DNA of 64,000 nt from Salinivirgaceae bacterium (GTDB lineage Bacteria > Bacteroidota > Bacteroidia > Bacteroidales > SZUA-534): contig JAFYYJ010000119.1 of assembly GCA_017557605.1 (NCBI GenBank), positions 33,415 through 97,414 of the forward strand, written 5' to 3'. Shown in pieces: positions 19,219 to 29,600 of the stretch. Positions within the stretch are counted from its first letter, which is position 1, and each line of letters begins with the position of its first letter. Below the pieces are notes generated by a model. That model searched no databases, had not been told where the DNA came from, and was given only the letters and a program-made list of their open reading frames with translations. A program made the translations under genes and the position numbers.

Positions 19219-20415
19219 TCATTCTTGCACATGGTGTTTGACTTCACGGTCGGTAATGTCGCGCATTGTTTGCCAGAAATTTTTGCGCTCAATATGTGTT
19301 TTATCCCCGATTCTATTAAAAATCTGATAAATACGGCTGTCTTTCTTGCGTTGTGAATTCATGTAATGGTAAAAGACGAATGTCATACCGAATCCCAAAG
19401 CCAAGACAATATACAACTGCATATTGATTGATGCGCCCAAAATATAGGCGGCAAACCATATCAGCCAAACAAACAAATTGATAATCAGAATAGATATGGT
19501 TGTTCCGATATGTGAAAAACCGGCTTCGATAAACAAGTGGTGAAGATGTATTTTGTCGGGGTGAAAGGGCGAACGAAGTTTAATCATACGTGTAACCATA
19601 ACCCTGATAGTATCGAAAACGGGTATTGCCAAAGTTGCCAATGTGCATGGAATCAGTCCCATGTTATCAAGCGCAAGCGTCTCGCATGGCGAATTGTCTT
19701 TCAGAATGTTCAAAACAAATACAACCATAATAACACCCAGCATCAGAGCACCGCCGTCGCCGATGAACATTTTTGACAATTTGCCGAAAACATTATGCAA
19801 AAAGAAGGAAATGGCTGCGCCGGCGGTGACAAGCGCCAATACCGCCATTGAATAATAGTCCGACATTATGAATATCACACTGAACAGAATGCTGGACATG
19901 GCGCAATAGCCCGATGAATAGCCGTCGACACCGTCGATGAGGTTTATGGCGTTGATTATGCCGACTATAGACACTATTGTCAATGGAATGGCAGCCCATT
20001 CGGGGATGATGTGCCATCCCCATAATGCGTGAAAATCATTTGCTGTAAGCCCACATACATATATAAAATACAGACTAACAGCTATTTCTATTATAAACCG
20101 AAACAGAGGAGATAAATCGTAAATGTCATCTCCGACACCGACAACCAGCATTATGACCATTGCCGCAAAAAAAGGCAGCAAGTCGGAATACCCCATTATC
20201 AGTATTGCTCCACAAATGCCTACCGCTATGCCAAAAAAGACGGTCAGACCTCCCAATACAGGAATGGGACGGCGTTGGAGCTTTCGTTCATTTGGTTGGT
20301 CTACAATATTATAACGAAGCGCAATATTGAGAATTATAGCATATATTACCCATGTGGCGATGAACGCAGCTAATGCAAAACAGCATGAATACAATATGGG
20401 TAAAAAGCTATCCAT
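19219..20415 (-). CDS. Undecaprenyl-phosphate sugar-1-phosphate transferase, WecA/MraY family
   Basis: A 398-residue polytopic membrane protein with about ten or eleven helices. Family motifs are clear: VVGVGDDIYD, NAINLIDGVDG, FIGDGGALMLG and HPDKIHLHHLF. It starts glycan synthesis by moving a sugar-1-phosphate (most often GlcNAc-1-P) from a UDP-sugar to undecaprenyl phosphate. It lies 33 bases upstream of ugd, in the same operon as the sugar-nucleotide enzymes. A basic, charged tail of about 35 residues follows the last helix. Confidence 0.9.
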   Translation of the reverse strand: MDSFLPILYSCCFALAAFIATWVIYAIILNIALRYNIVDQPNERKLQRRPIPVLGGLTVFFGIAVGICGAILIMGYSDLLPFFAAMVIMLVVGVGDDIYDLSPLFRFIIEIAVSLYFIYVCGLTANDFHALWGWHIIPEWAAIPLTIVSIVGIINAINLIDGVDGYSSGYCAMSSILFSVIFIMSDYYSMAVLALVTAGAAISFFLHNVFGKLSKMFIGDGGALMLGVIMVVFVLNILKDNSPCETLALDNMGLIPCTLATLAIPVFDTIRVMVTRMIKLRSPFHPDKIHLHHLFIEAGFSHIGTTISILIINLFVWLIWFAAYILGASINMQLYIVLALGFGMTFVFYHYMNSQRKKDSRIYQIFNRIGDKTHIERKNFWQTMRDITDREVKHHVQE

Positions 20416-20497
20416 TAAGCCAACCTCCGTGTCTCAAATATTTCTGCAATTATACTACGAAATGAAAAAAAAGATGCAATTATTTGACGAGATGTTT

Positions 20498-21439
20498 TCA
20501 CCTTTCGGCACGCATTGGGTTTGTCAAGAAATCGTTGTACGACAAACGAATGCCATCCTCAAGTTCAGTTTTGTAACGCCAGCCCAAACGCTCGGCTTTC
20601 GACACGTCGAGCAACTTGCGCGGTGTGCCGTTGGGGCGTGTGGTGTCCCATTTTATCTCGCCTTTGTAGCCCACAACTTTCGCTACAAGTTCAGTCAACT
20701 GCTTTATTGTCAGCTCCTTACCCGTTCCAGCATTGACGGTCTCGTTGCCGCTGTAGTTGTTCATCAGGAAGACGCACAAGTTGGCAAGGTCGTCAACATA
20801 AAGGAACTCGCGCAACGGACTGCCGTCACCCCAACAAGTTACCGATTCCGCGCCCGACACTTTCGCCTCGTGGAAGCGCCGAATCAAAGCGGGCAGCACG
20901 TGGCTGTGCTCGGGGTGATAGTTGTCGTTTGGACCGTAAAGGTTGGTCGGCATAACGCTGATATAGTCGGTGCCGTATTGGCGGTTAAGGAACTCGCAGT
21001 ATTTCAAGCCCGAAATCTTCGCCAAAGCGTATGCCTCATTGGTCTTCTCAAGTTCCGACGTCAGCAGGCACGACTCCTTCATTGGCTGCGGTGCCATTCG
21101 CGGATAAATGCACGAAGAACCCAAAAACTCCAGTTTCTTGCAACCGTTTTGCCAGGCGGCATGAATCACATTCATTTCCAGTATCATATTCTGATACATA
21201 AAATCGGCCAGTGCGTTTTGGTTGGCTACAATGCCACCCACTTTTGCCGCCGCCAGAAAAACATATTCGGGCTTCTCGGCAGCAAAAAACGCCTCAACAT
21301 CGGCTTGACGACAAAGGTCGAGTTCGCTATGGGTGCGGGTAATGATATTGGTGTAGCCCTGCCGCTGCAATTCGCGCACAATGGCCGAACCTACCATTCC
21401 TCGGTGGCCTGCAACATATATCTTACTTGTCTTTTCCAT
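20498..21439 (-). CDS. fcl: GDP-L-fucose synthase
   Basis: A 313-residue epimerase-reductase from ATG 21439 (the in-frame region further upstream is intergenic). NADP motif VAGHRGMVGSAIV near the N-terminus, catalytic region FLGSSCIYPRMAPQPM, and YALAKISGLKYCE with the Tyr/Lys pair. It turns GDP-4-keto-6-deoxymannose, made by the adjacent gmd product, into GDP-L-fucose. In gut Bacteroidales fucose is a common surface sugar. Confidence 0.95.
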   Translation of the reverse strand: MEKTSKIYVAGHRGMVGSAIVRELQRQGYTNIITRTHSELDLCRQADVEAFFAAEKPEYVFLAAAKVGGIVANQNALADFMYQNMILEMNVIHAAWQNGCKKLEFLGSSCIYPRMAPQPMKESCLLTSELEKTNEAYALAKISGLKYCEFLNRQYGTDYISVMPTNLYGPNDNYHPEHSHVLPALIRRFHEAKVSGAESVTCWGDGSPLREFLYVDDLANLCVFLMNNYSGNETVNAGTGKELTIKQLTELVAKVVGYKGEIKWDTTRPNGTPRKLLDVSKAERLGWRYKTELEDGIRLSYNDFLTNPMRAER

Positions 21440-21554
21440 TGTTCTATTGTGAGTAAAGTGTAATGTGTAAAGAGTAAAGATTGGTTGAGAGAGTTGAAGT
21501 GGTTGAGAATGTTTAGAAACTAAAACTTCTACACTCTGACCTCTCACCTTTTAC

Positions 21555-22637
21555 CTATTCCATCTGCGCCTTCAAATGAATCTTCTTCACGAATTTCATA
21601 TCGTGTTCAACCATAATCTTCACTAACTCTTCAAAACTTGTCTTGCGCGGATTCCAACCAAGCTGTGTTTTTGCTTTTGTGGGGTCGCCGAGCAATTGGT
21701 CAACTTCAGCAGGACGGAAATATTTTGGGTCAACTTCAACCAAAACCTTGCCAGTGGCAGTGTCGATACCTTTTTCGTTCACGCCCTCGCCTTCCCAACG
21801 CAGATTGACACCCAAAGTCTTGAATGCCAGCGTACAGAAGTCGCGCACGGTGTGATATTCACCAGTTGCAATCACAAAATCATCAGGCTTTTCCTGTTGC
21901 AGAATCAGCCACATACACTCAACATAATCTTTGGCGTAACCCCAGTCGCGCAGTGAGTTCAGGTTGCCCAGATAGAGCTTGTCCTGATAGCCTTGCACAA
22001 TTCGGGCGGCTGCCAGCGTTATCTTGCGGGTGACGAAAGTCTCGCCGCGGCGCTCACTCTCGTGATTGAACAGAATGCCGTTGCAAGCGAACATTCCATA
22101 CGACTCGCGGTAGTTCTTGGTAATCCAGAAGCCGTATTGCTTGGCCACACCGTACGGGCTGCGCGGATAGAACGGTGTAGTCTCCTTCTGCGGAACCTCC
22201 TGAACCAAACCGAACAACTCCGAAGTTGAAGCCTGATAGAGTTTGCATTTCTTCTCCAAACCCAATATTCTGACAGCTTCAAGCAGTCGAAGAGTACCAA
22301 TGGCATCGGCTTCAGCAGTATATTCCGGCACATCGAACGACACTTTCACGTGGCTTTGTGCGGCCAGGTTGTAGATTTCATCAGGTTGAACAAGTTGAAT
22401 TATGCGAATTAGCGAACTAGAGTCGGTCATATCGCCGTAATGCAGATTGATAAGGCGTTTCTGCTTCATGTCGCGCACCCACTCATCGAGATAAAGATGC
22501 TCGATGCGTCCGGTGTTGAACGATGACGAACGGCGCATAATGCCGTGAACCTCATAGTTTTTCTCTAAAAGAAACTCTGCCAGAAACGAGCCATCCTGAC
22601 CGGTTATGCCTGTGATTAATGCTACTTTTTTGCTCAT
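21555..22637 (-). CDS. gmd: GDP-mannose 4,6-dehydratase
   Basis: A 360-residue SDR. NADP motif [18 protein letters not shown], then [18 protein letters not shown], a fingerprint of Gmd, and the catalytic region [10 protein letters not shown] with [19 protein letters not shown]. It makes GDP-4-keto-6-deoxymannose. The gap of 115 bases to fcl is non-coding, but the pair shares direction and pathway. Confidence 0.96.
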   Translation of the reverse strand: MSKKVALITGITGQDGSFLAEFLLEKNYEVHGIMRRSSSFNTGRIEHLYLDEWVRDMKQKRLINLHYGDMTDSSSLIRIIQLVQPDEIYNLAAQSHVKVSFDVPEYTAEADAIGTLRLLEAVRILGLEKKCKLYQASTSELFGLVQEVPQKETTPFYPRSPYGVAKQYGFWITKNYRESYGMFACNGILFNHESERRGETFVTRKITLAAARIVQGYQDKLYLGNLNSLRDWGYAKDYVECMWLILQQEKPDDFVIATGEYHTVRDFCTLAFKTLGVNLRWEGEGVNEKGIDTATGKVLVEVDPKYFRPAEVDQLLGDPTKAKTQLGWNPRKTSFEELVKIMVEHDMKFVKKIHLKAQME

Positions 22638-22713
22638 ATTATTACTGTTTTAATTGTTGTCAGAATATCCCGATTGCCTCTAAATGAAACACTCAGTAAT
22701 GAGTTCTAAAGAA

Positions 22714-22745
22714 ACAAAAAAGGTTGGACAATGCCCAACCTTTTA
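22714..22745 (-). terminator. Terminator of ppiD
   Basis: On the minus strand the hairpin AAAGGTTGG / CCAACCTTT is followed by TTTTTTG. It lies 20 bases after the ppiD stop and separates ppiD from gmd. Confidence 0.85.
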
Positions 22746-22763
22746 TCGTGTTTTAATTATCTA

Positions 22764-24866
22764 CTAATAGAAGTTCGAGCGGTTGTCTTCGATGTCGGCG
22801 GCTTCGCGGATAGCCGAGAACACCTGATATCCGGCACGCGACATGTTGGTGCGTTGCAGCACAATGCGCTCGCGGGCCAAATCAACATCAGCAGGTTTGT
22901 CAACCGACATAAGCTGAATAACATATACGCCTGAAAGACCTTCGATAGGCTCGCTTATCTGCTGGTTGTCCAAGCAAACCATAGCGGCCTGAAGGTTAGG
23001 CTCAACACCAATTGTCGGAACAGAGTAAGAAGAGTAAGTTACGCTCTTGGCCTCTTTCACTTCGGTGTAAAGTTTGTCGGCTATTGTCTGAAGAGTTGAT
23101 GCGCCGGCTTTTACCTCGTTGACTTTAGCAATCAGATATTCAGCCTTCTTCTCATTCAGGACGTTACGCATTATCACGTTTTTAACTTCGTCGAAAGGTG
23201 CGATACCTTCTTTGTGAACGGCCGAAACCATAGCTATGATAAATTGCTCGTCAAGTTCAAAAATCTCAGATATCTCGCCGCGGCTGGCTCTGTAAGCCCA
23301 GCGTACTATTTGGCGCGAGTTGTCGAGGTTTGCCATGCGGTGGTCGTTGCGACGAAGATTTGCAGTGCGGAGGCTCAAACCTTCTCTGTCAGCATTGCTG
23401 CGGAAAGCCTCAATGTTACGGCTGTTGCTGCCGAATTTGCTTGCGCGGGCGTAAATTTGGTCAACCGTCTTGTTGCTGGCGGCAACCTTGCGTGCCAGCA
23501 CTGCGACTTTTACTTTCTCGGTAGCAGCTGATTGGTCGGTGATTTCGATTACATGATAGCCATATTGAGTTTTTACAACCGATTTGTCGCCTTTGTTGCC
23601 AAGGAAGCAGGCGTCATTGAACTCTTTAACCATAACACCTTCTGGGAACCAGCCAAGGTCGCCGCCGTCTTGTGCTGAACCGTCAGCTGAGTATTTCTTT
23701 GCCAGCTCAGCAAACGAAGCGCCTTTTTTCACAGCTTTCAGGATGCTGTCAGCACGTTCTTTGGCCGCCTCATCGGTAAGCGAGCCCACAGGGCGGATAA
23801 GAATGTGGCGAGCCTTAACAGAGTCGGCTATTCTGGCCGAGTTGAGCTTGCGGGCAAGTTTGATGTAGCCGTCTTCCTCATAAGGGCCAACAACTGTGCC
23901 GTTGGCTGCGGTGAACAGTTCAACTATTGGCTCGGAAAGTTCGTCGGCAGACAGATATTTTCCGTTGAAAGATATTTCCGATTCAAGATTAACATATTGT
24001 TCGATAGCATCTTCCGATTTTGATGCGAACTCTTCTTTGGCGTCCTCAGCCCACTTTTGTGTCTCCTGCAGGTCTTCGTCTGAAGCCACAATCGGGAAAG
24101 CCACATAATAGATGTCGCGCGACTCCACTTGCTTGTATTCGTTTTTGTGGTTGTCGTAGTATTTCTTCAAATCGCTTTCCTTAACTTGAACCAACGAGTC
24201 GGCTACAGTGCTGTAACGCAGTTGTACATAGTCGAAATCGTATTTTGTGTTCTTCTCGCTGACTTCTTTTTCTGTCTGAAGAGTTGTCGGGTACATTCCC
24301 ATGCCGACAACCGAGATAAACTTCTGGTCTTTTTTGTTTTCAATCATACTTCTTTCAAAAGCAACCCATTGTGCCGATGCTTGACCGCTTGGGTCTTCGT
24401 CTTTGCTTTTAAGGAACTGCATTACCAGATTGCGGTCGAATTGGCCGGTGGTGCGGTCTTGGAATATAGGAATCTGTTTAATCTGCGGGTCGATAGTGTT
24501 GCCTGCAACCATGTCAAAAACCTCGTCAGGGGAAACATTGATACCTATGTTCTCATACTCAGCCTCGATGACGAAACGGCGGATAAGTTGCTCCCATGTC
24601 TGTTCCTGAATCTGGTCAGCGACAGCCGACTCAACAGAATTCTGCTGATAATTCTGCTTGTATAATTCGGTGTTTTCGTCAACAAGAGCCTGATAGCTCT
24701 GGATAGGAATGGTGTTGCCGTTAATTTCGCCCACCGCGGTGCGTGAGCTGCCGAAAGTTCCGTCGGCCTTGAAAAGGTCACCAACAATAAATGCTAATAA
24801 TGCGATAGCGACAATAATGGCGGCCAAAAGCCCCATGTGGTCGCGTATTTTCTGTAAAGTTGCCAT
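22764..24866 (-). CDS. ppiD: Membrane-anchored peptidyl-prolyl isomerase (PpiD/SurA_N type)
   Basis: A 700-residue periplasmic folding factor. One N-terminal membrane helix (about residues 13-31) anchors it; a SurA_N-like chaperone domain follows, then a parvulin domain at about 345-455 starting KARHILIRP and containing DGGDLGWFPEG and QYGYHVIEI. A second PPIC-like region follows. It helps fold exported proteins. Length matches Bacteroidales PpiD. A 36-codon gene upstream copies its N-terminal anchor. Confidence 0.92.
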   Translation of the reverse strand: MATLQKIRDHMGLLAAIIVAIALLAFIVGDLFKADGTFGSSRTAVGEINGNTIPIQSYQALVDENTELYKQNYQQNSVESAVADQIQEQTWEQLIRRFVIEAEYENIGINVSPDEVFDMVAGNTIDPQIKQIPIFQDRTTGQFDRNLVMQFLKSKDEDPSGQASAQWVAFERSMIENKKDQKFISVVGMGMYPTTLQTEKEVSEKNTKYDFDYVQLRYSTVADSLVQVKESDLKKYYDNHKNEYKQVESRDIYYVAFPIVASDEDLQETQKWAEDAKEEFASKSEDAIEQYVNLESEISFNGKYLSADELSEPIVELFTAANGTVVGPYEEDGYIKLARKLNSARIADSVKARHILIRPVGSLTDEAAKERADSILKAVKKGASFAELAKKYSADGSAQDGGDLGWFPEGVMVKEFNDACFLGNKGDKSVVKTQYGYHVIEITDQSAATEKVKVAVLARKVAASNKTVDQIYARASKFGSNSRNIEAFRSNADREGLSLRTANLRRNDHRMANLDNSRQIVRWAYRASRGEISEIFELDEQFIIAMVSAVHKEGIAPFDEVKNVIMRNVLNEKKAEYLIAKVNEVKAGASTLQTIADKLYTEVKEAKSVTYSSYSVPTIGVEPNLQAAMVCLDNQQISEPIEGLSGVYVIQLMSVDKPADVDLARERIVLQRTNMSRAGYQVFSAIREAADIEDNRSNFY

Positions 24867-24895
24867 TTTTTATTTTTTAAAGGTTTTATTTCGAA

Positions 24896-25006
24896 TTATT
24901 TAAATCTGCCTATCAAATCCACCACAATAAATGCCAACAGAGCCAAAGCGATAATGATAGTCATTACTACTCCTGCGCCACCGCGCATCTTCTGTAAAAC
25001 TGACAT
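24896..25006 (-). CDS. 36-residue single-helix protein resembling the PpiD N-terminus
   Basis: ATG at 25006, TAA at 24896-24898. The product starts MSVLQKMRGGAG and continues with a hydrophobic helix containing ALALLAFIVVDL before a basic end (GRFK). PpiD, which starts 30 bases downstream, begins MATLQKIRDHMG and has AIALLAFIVGDL. The two match at the protein level but differ at many synonymous positions, so this looks like an old, selected duplication and not a recent fragment. A real microprotein is likely; it could compete with or modulate PpiD at the membrane. Function inferred only. Confidence 0.65.
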   Translation of the reverse strand: MSVLQKMRGGAGVVMTIIIALALLAFIVVDLIGRFK

Positions 25007-25226
25007 TTTTGTTTAAGACTTTATCTCAAAAATTTAGGCTACGAATATAGCAATTTTTACAAACGGCGTGGAAAAAAGGAAACTTTGTGTTCTTGACAAA
25101 TTCATATTGATTACCAATATATTACAAAAACGCTTCTTGCTATAAACGGCTGTTTTTTGCGCTATGTGCGTTTCGGAAAGGCGAAAGTTTACAATTGTGG
25201 CGCAAAAGTTATGCCGGTGCCGTAGC

Positions 25227-26480
25227 TTATGGCTCTATTACCAAATCGACAAGTTCGATTTTGGTTGATGATGCGCGCAGAATGGTGAATTTGAACTGGT
25301 CGAAGGCAACCACGTCTTTCACCTTCGGAATGGCGCCATAATGCGCAAGAATCAGACCGGCAAGTGTTTCGTACTCCTCCGATGTAGGAATGTTAAGCTC
25401 GTATTTCTCGTTGATGTAGTCGATTTCGAGACGGGCCGAGAACAGAAAATGGTTGCTTGACAGCCGGTGCTCGCGGTAGCGCTTCTTGTCGTGCTCATCT
25501 TGGATGTCGCCCACAATTTCCTCCAGAATATCCTCCATGGTAACAATTCCCGATGTTCCGCCAAATTCATCAACCACCAAGGCGATGCTGCGGCGGTTCT
25601 GAATGAACAGCGCCAGAAGCTTGTTGGCTGGCATGGTCTCGGGCACAATGGGCAGGTCGCGGGTGATGTCGGCAATGTTGGTCGCCTTCCGAAACATCGA
25701 AATCGACGGTGCAAAACCGATGATATTGTCGATAGAGCCTTTATAGACAATGATTTTCGACAGACCGCTGCTTATAAATAGTCGGTTAAGATTGGGTATG
25801 GTGTCGGTTACCGATATGGCCACTATCTCCGGCCTTGGCACCATGCACTCGCGCAACTTGACATTCGAGAAGTCGAGAGCGTTGCGGAACAGTTTGACAT
25901 CGTTCGACTCTTCGTCGGATTGCACTTGCGTGGCGGGTTTTTTAAACAGCGAGTCCCAGTCAACCGCACCCCAGTACGAAGGGTCGTCACTGGTAATGTG
26001 TTTGTTTGGAAACAGATTGACTAGTAGTTTCGAAAAACCGAAAACCATACGTGATACCAAGAAGAAAAGGTAGTAGAACAATGCCGCCGGTAAGGCTATT
26101 GTTTTCAGTATGCCGGCCGACTCGCGGCGGAAGAACAGTTTGGGAAGAATCTCGCCTGCGGTCAGATAGAGCAGCATCGCCACAACTATCTGAGCGGAAA
26201 GCACCACTAGAATGTTGGGTGCTAGGTTTGCAAAATGGTGGACGGCCACAATGTGGGTTATGGTCGCCAACAGCGTCATTATTAATACGTTGCCTGTGAT
26301 TATAGTGGCATAATACTGTGCCGGGCGGCTGGTATATAGCTCAATTATCTGCGAGAAATGGCGGTCTTGCTTGCGGTCGAGTTCGATACGCAACTTGTTG
26401 GCCGACACAAACGCCACCTCCATGGCTGTGAAGAAAAACGCGCCTATGAGCAATACCAATATTAATATATAGTGTATCAT
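25227..26480 (-). CDS. DUF21/CBS/CorC_HlyC protein (hemolysin/GldE family)
   Basis: A 417-residue protein: an N-terminal DUF21 membrane domain with about four helices (1-150), two CBS domains (about 205-330, with MVPRPEIVAISV and the marker DEFGGTSGIVTMEDILEEIVG), and a CorC_HlyC C-terminal domain. Family members take part in divalent cation (Mg2+, Co2+) transport; one Bacteroidota paralogue is GldE. The name hemolysin is historical. It is the first gene of the block leading to ppiD; the gap to the small gene is 220 bases with nothing recognised in it. Confidence 0.88.
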   Translation of the reverse strand: MIHYILILVLLIGAFFFTAMEVAFVSANKLRIELDRKQDRHFSQIIELYTSRPAQYYATIITGNVLIMTLLATITHIVAVHHFANLAPNILVVLSAQIVVAMLLYLTAGEILPKLFFRRESAGILKTIALPAALFYYLFFLVSRMVFGFSKLLVNLFPNKHITSDDPSYWGAVDWDSLFKKPATQVQSDEESNDVKLFRNALDFSNVKLRECMVPRPEIVAISVTDTIPNLNRLFISSGLSKIIVYKGSIDNIIGFAPSISMFRKATNIADITRDLPIVPETMPANKLLALFIQNRRSIALVVDEFGGTSGIVTMEDILEEIVGDIQDEHDKKRYREHRLSSNHFLFSARLEIDYINEKYELNIPTSEEYETLAGLILAHYGAIPKVKDVVAFDQFKFTILRASSTKIELVDLVIEP

Positions 26481-26496
26481 CGTCTGTTGTTTTTGG

Positions 26497-26504
26497 CAAA
26501 TTTA
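26497..26504 (-). promoter_or_regulatory. Putative -7 box for the DUF21/CBS gene
   Basis: TAAATTTG on the minus strand, fitting TAnnTTTG, 17 bases upstream of the ATG. A TTG lies about 15 bases further upstream, slightly close for a -33 element. Confidence 0.5.
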
Positions 26505-26526
26505 AAAATCAATTTGTTACAAGTCG

Positions 26527-26573
26527 AAAAAAAGCAAAGCCGCAAGACCTTGGTTTTCCAAAATCTTGCGGCC
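26527..26573 (-). terminator. Terminator of the large surface protein gene
   Basis: Strong stem GCCGCAAGA / TCTTGCGGC (26539-26547 with 26564-26572), extended by TTGG/CCAA. On the minus strand it is followed by a T-rich run, 75 bases after the stop. Confidence 0.85.
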
Positions 26574-26646
26574 TATTTAAGCTAAAGGGCTATAGGACAG
26601 AAGAATTCGGACTGCTCCCAGTTTCAATTCTTCCGCCCATTGTCAA

Positions 26647-29600
26647 TTATTGGGTTATCATAACACGGCGGGCAATATTACCGGTTTTCACGATGTAAAC
26701 ACCTGTGTGGCTGACGGTTATTGTTGTATCCATTCCACGCACAACCAGTCCGCCCATTACGTTGTAAACGAAGATTTCATCGGTGGCGTTCTCAACAACA
26801 ATGGTGTTGCCTGTGGCGTAGATGTTGACAGCCGAAGCGGCGGATTCGGCAACAGCGGTAGCTGGCTCGGTGTTTTCACCACCTTGGTTCTCGTTGCCAT
26901 TTTCATTTTCGCCTTGGTTGTTTCCACCATTATTTTCGTTTTCCTGGTTGTTATTGTTGTTTTCGCCCTCGTTGTTCTCGTTTCGGTTTCCACCATCTTG
27001 TTTTTCATTTCCTCCTTGGTTTTCATTTCCACCTTGGTTCTCTCCGCCTTGATTCTCGTTGCCGTTTTCGTTTCCACCTTGGTTCTCTTCGTTTCCGTTA
27101 TCAGTCAGCATCGGAATAACAATTTGAGCTACAATTGTTTCACCGCAAATCGAGCAGTGCGAGCCTTCTGTAAGGCCTGTCGATGTAGTTGTTGCTGCCA
27201 CGGCAGCATCAACAACCGCAGTGTGGCCGTGAGCCGGAAGTGTAACTTTTGTGCGGCTAACCTCTGCCTTGCAAACCGAGCAATAAACAACCGAGTCTTT
27301 TGAACCAGCGGTGGTGCAGGTTGCCTCTACAATGTTCTCAAACAAAACGCTGTCAGCTTTGTGACCTGTGGCCGGAATGCTGTCGCCATATTCGTAAATC
27401 TTGCCGCAGAGTTTGCAACTCAAGTTTCCGCTATATCCAGCCTCGGTGCAAGTTGGTGCTACCGCATATAGAATATTGTTGCCCTCGTTGTGTTGGCACT
27501 CTAGTCGAGTGATAGCAATATCAACGCTTTCAAGAACATAGTTGCCGGCATCGGCGCCTTTATATTCAGCTGTGATATTGTTGATGCCTAACTCAAGTGC
27601 CTTATTTTCTGCCCACTTCCAATTCTCGGGCAGAGTCACAAGCTGGGTGTTGATGAAGCGTGTCTCAATAGTTGCCTCAGGCTTGTTCGGCGCTTCGGGA
27701 GCCTTATTGATAGTGAGTGCGCCGTCTTCAATTACAAACTGAACATCAGCAAAGTTGGGGTTCAGGTTGCTGAAATTGTTTGCCGAGAGTTGCATCGGGT
27801 AAGTGCCGGCGGTGGTGGCAATAATTGTTGAATCGCCGTTGAAACTGAAATCCGACTCGGAGTAGATGTTAAGTTCATCGTTGATGCTGACAGTATAGCC
27901 TTCAACATTTTGTTCCTCAGAGTTATAAGTTGTTGTTTTACTGTTTCCGGTAATGGTTACCACAACCCCTGTTTTGGGTGTTATGTTGTAAGTTACCGAG
28001 CCGCTGACGGTGTAGTTTCCGTCGGCCTTGTCGGTAATTGTTACGTTTGCCGTACCGGCGTTGATGCTGTCAGTATAGCTAACATAAAATTCGGATGAAG
28101 GAATGGTAATGTTTTCATCTTTTACTGATACAGTCGGTTTCTTCGCAGTTCCGTCGTAGGTGTATGATGTCGCGCTCAACTCTATTGTCGGATTGTCAAC
28201 CACTTTTGGCGCTATTGTATACTGCGATGTTTTTATCTCTGGCAGTTTATAGTTGGTGTTGCTCAAAGTTGTTGCTGTAGCTGTGTATGAGCCGGCATTT
28301 GTCTGTTCGCCTGTTACGGTTACGTTGCAGACATCGTTGCCTACCAAATCTGTTGCTGTTGCAGTCGGCTTTTGTGCTGAACCATTGTAGGTGAGCTCTG
28401 TTTCGTCCCAGTCAAGTGCCACCTCTTTCGGATTGATTGTAAATGACTGAGTTTTAGTGCTTGGCATTTTGTAGTTTGAGTTCGGGTTGTTTGACAATGA
28501 TGCAGTGGCGGTATATGTGCCTTTGTTTGTCTTTCCACCCGAAACCGTTACTGTAGGATTGTCATTGCCCACGGCTCCGCTAATCGTTGCTGTAGGTGAA
28601 TGCTCCGTGCCATCGTAAACAAATGATGTGTTCCCCCATGAAAGTGTAAGTTCCTTTTGTGCAATTGTAAAACTATGAGTTGTTGATGACAATGTGTAGT
28701 TAGAATTTGGGTTACTCGATAATGTTGCGGTTGCGGTATAAGTACCCTTATTTATCTTTCCGCCCGAAACTGATACTGTTGGAACATCGTTTCCAATAGC
28801 TCCGCTGACAGTTGCTGTTGGCACTTGTTCAGTACCATTATAAACAAGCGATGTGTTGCTCCACGATAGAGCAAGCTGTTTCGGGGTGATTGTGTATGAT
28901 GCGTTAATATCGAAACTTCCGCCACCATTGTTTTGAACGGTTATTGTACATGTCTTGTTGCCAGCGTTTATTATATCGTCGGGATAATTAACCACATATT
29001 TTGTGTTGGCAAGGGTTGTACTACCGCTAAGCACCATAGGGTTTGGTTTCTGTTCGCTTCCGGTATACGCGTAACTATTGGTGCTGAAACCGGCCGTCAC
29101 TGAACCAGCTTCATACTCTACTTCAACGTGCGCTGTGGTTGTTGTGCCTGGATAATAATAAAATTGCCATTTTTTTGTCGTATAGTTTTGTGTGGCACTC
29201 CTTTCGGTATCCATCGAGTTCGACTCTTTAATCAACCTAACCGATGAACCATAATGGCGATTTTGAGAATTATTTTTGCTATTACAATATTTCCAATCTA
29301 TCTCAACATGATAAGCTTTTGATGTATAATCAGTAGTGTTATTGTCATAATCACTTGCCCAATAATAACCGTGGTCAGTGTCTATAACATTCATTTTGCC
29401 TGAAGTATTGCCATCGCGATGTCCACAAACGGGAAGAAATACCGCACCAGCCGCCTCCATTTTCTCCCATTGTTCTATAGTATATACATTCTTTCCGTAT
29501 GCCTCATACGCACTTTCTGATACACCAGGTTTAAACGTTAGCCCGATAGGCAGCACCCAGTTGTCGGGCAATATGATTAATCCTTTAATTCCATTAACTG

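Noticed and set aside
20327..21463. 378-codon plus-strand frame antisense to fcl
   Set aside because: It is the mirror of a complete GDP-fucose synthase and has an unusual Cys/His/Val-rich composition.
26757..27077. Thr/Lys-rich open frame overlapping the low-complexity tract of the surface protein
   Set aside because: It is an out-of-frame reading of the repeat-coding DNA with no start context.
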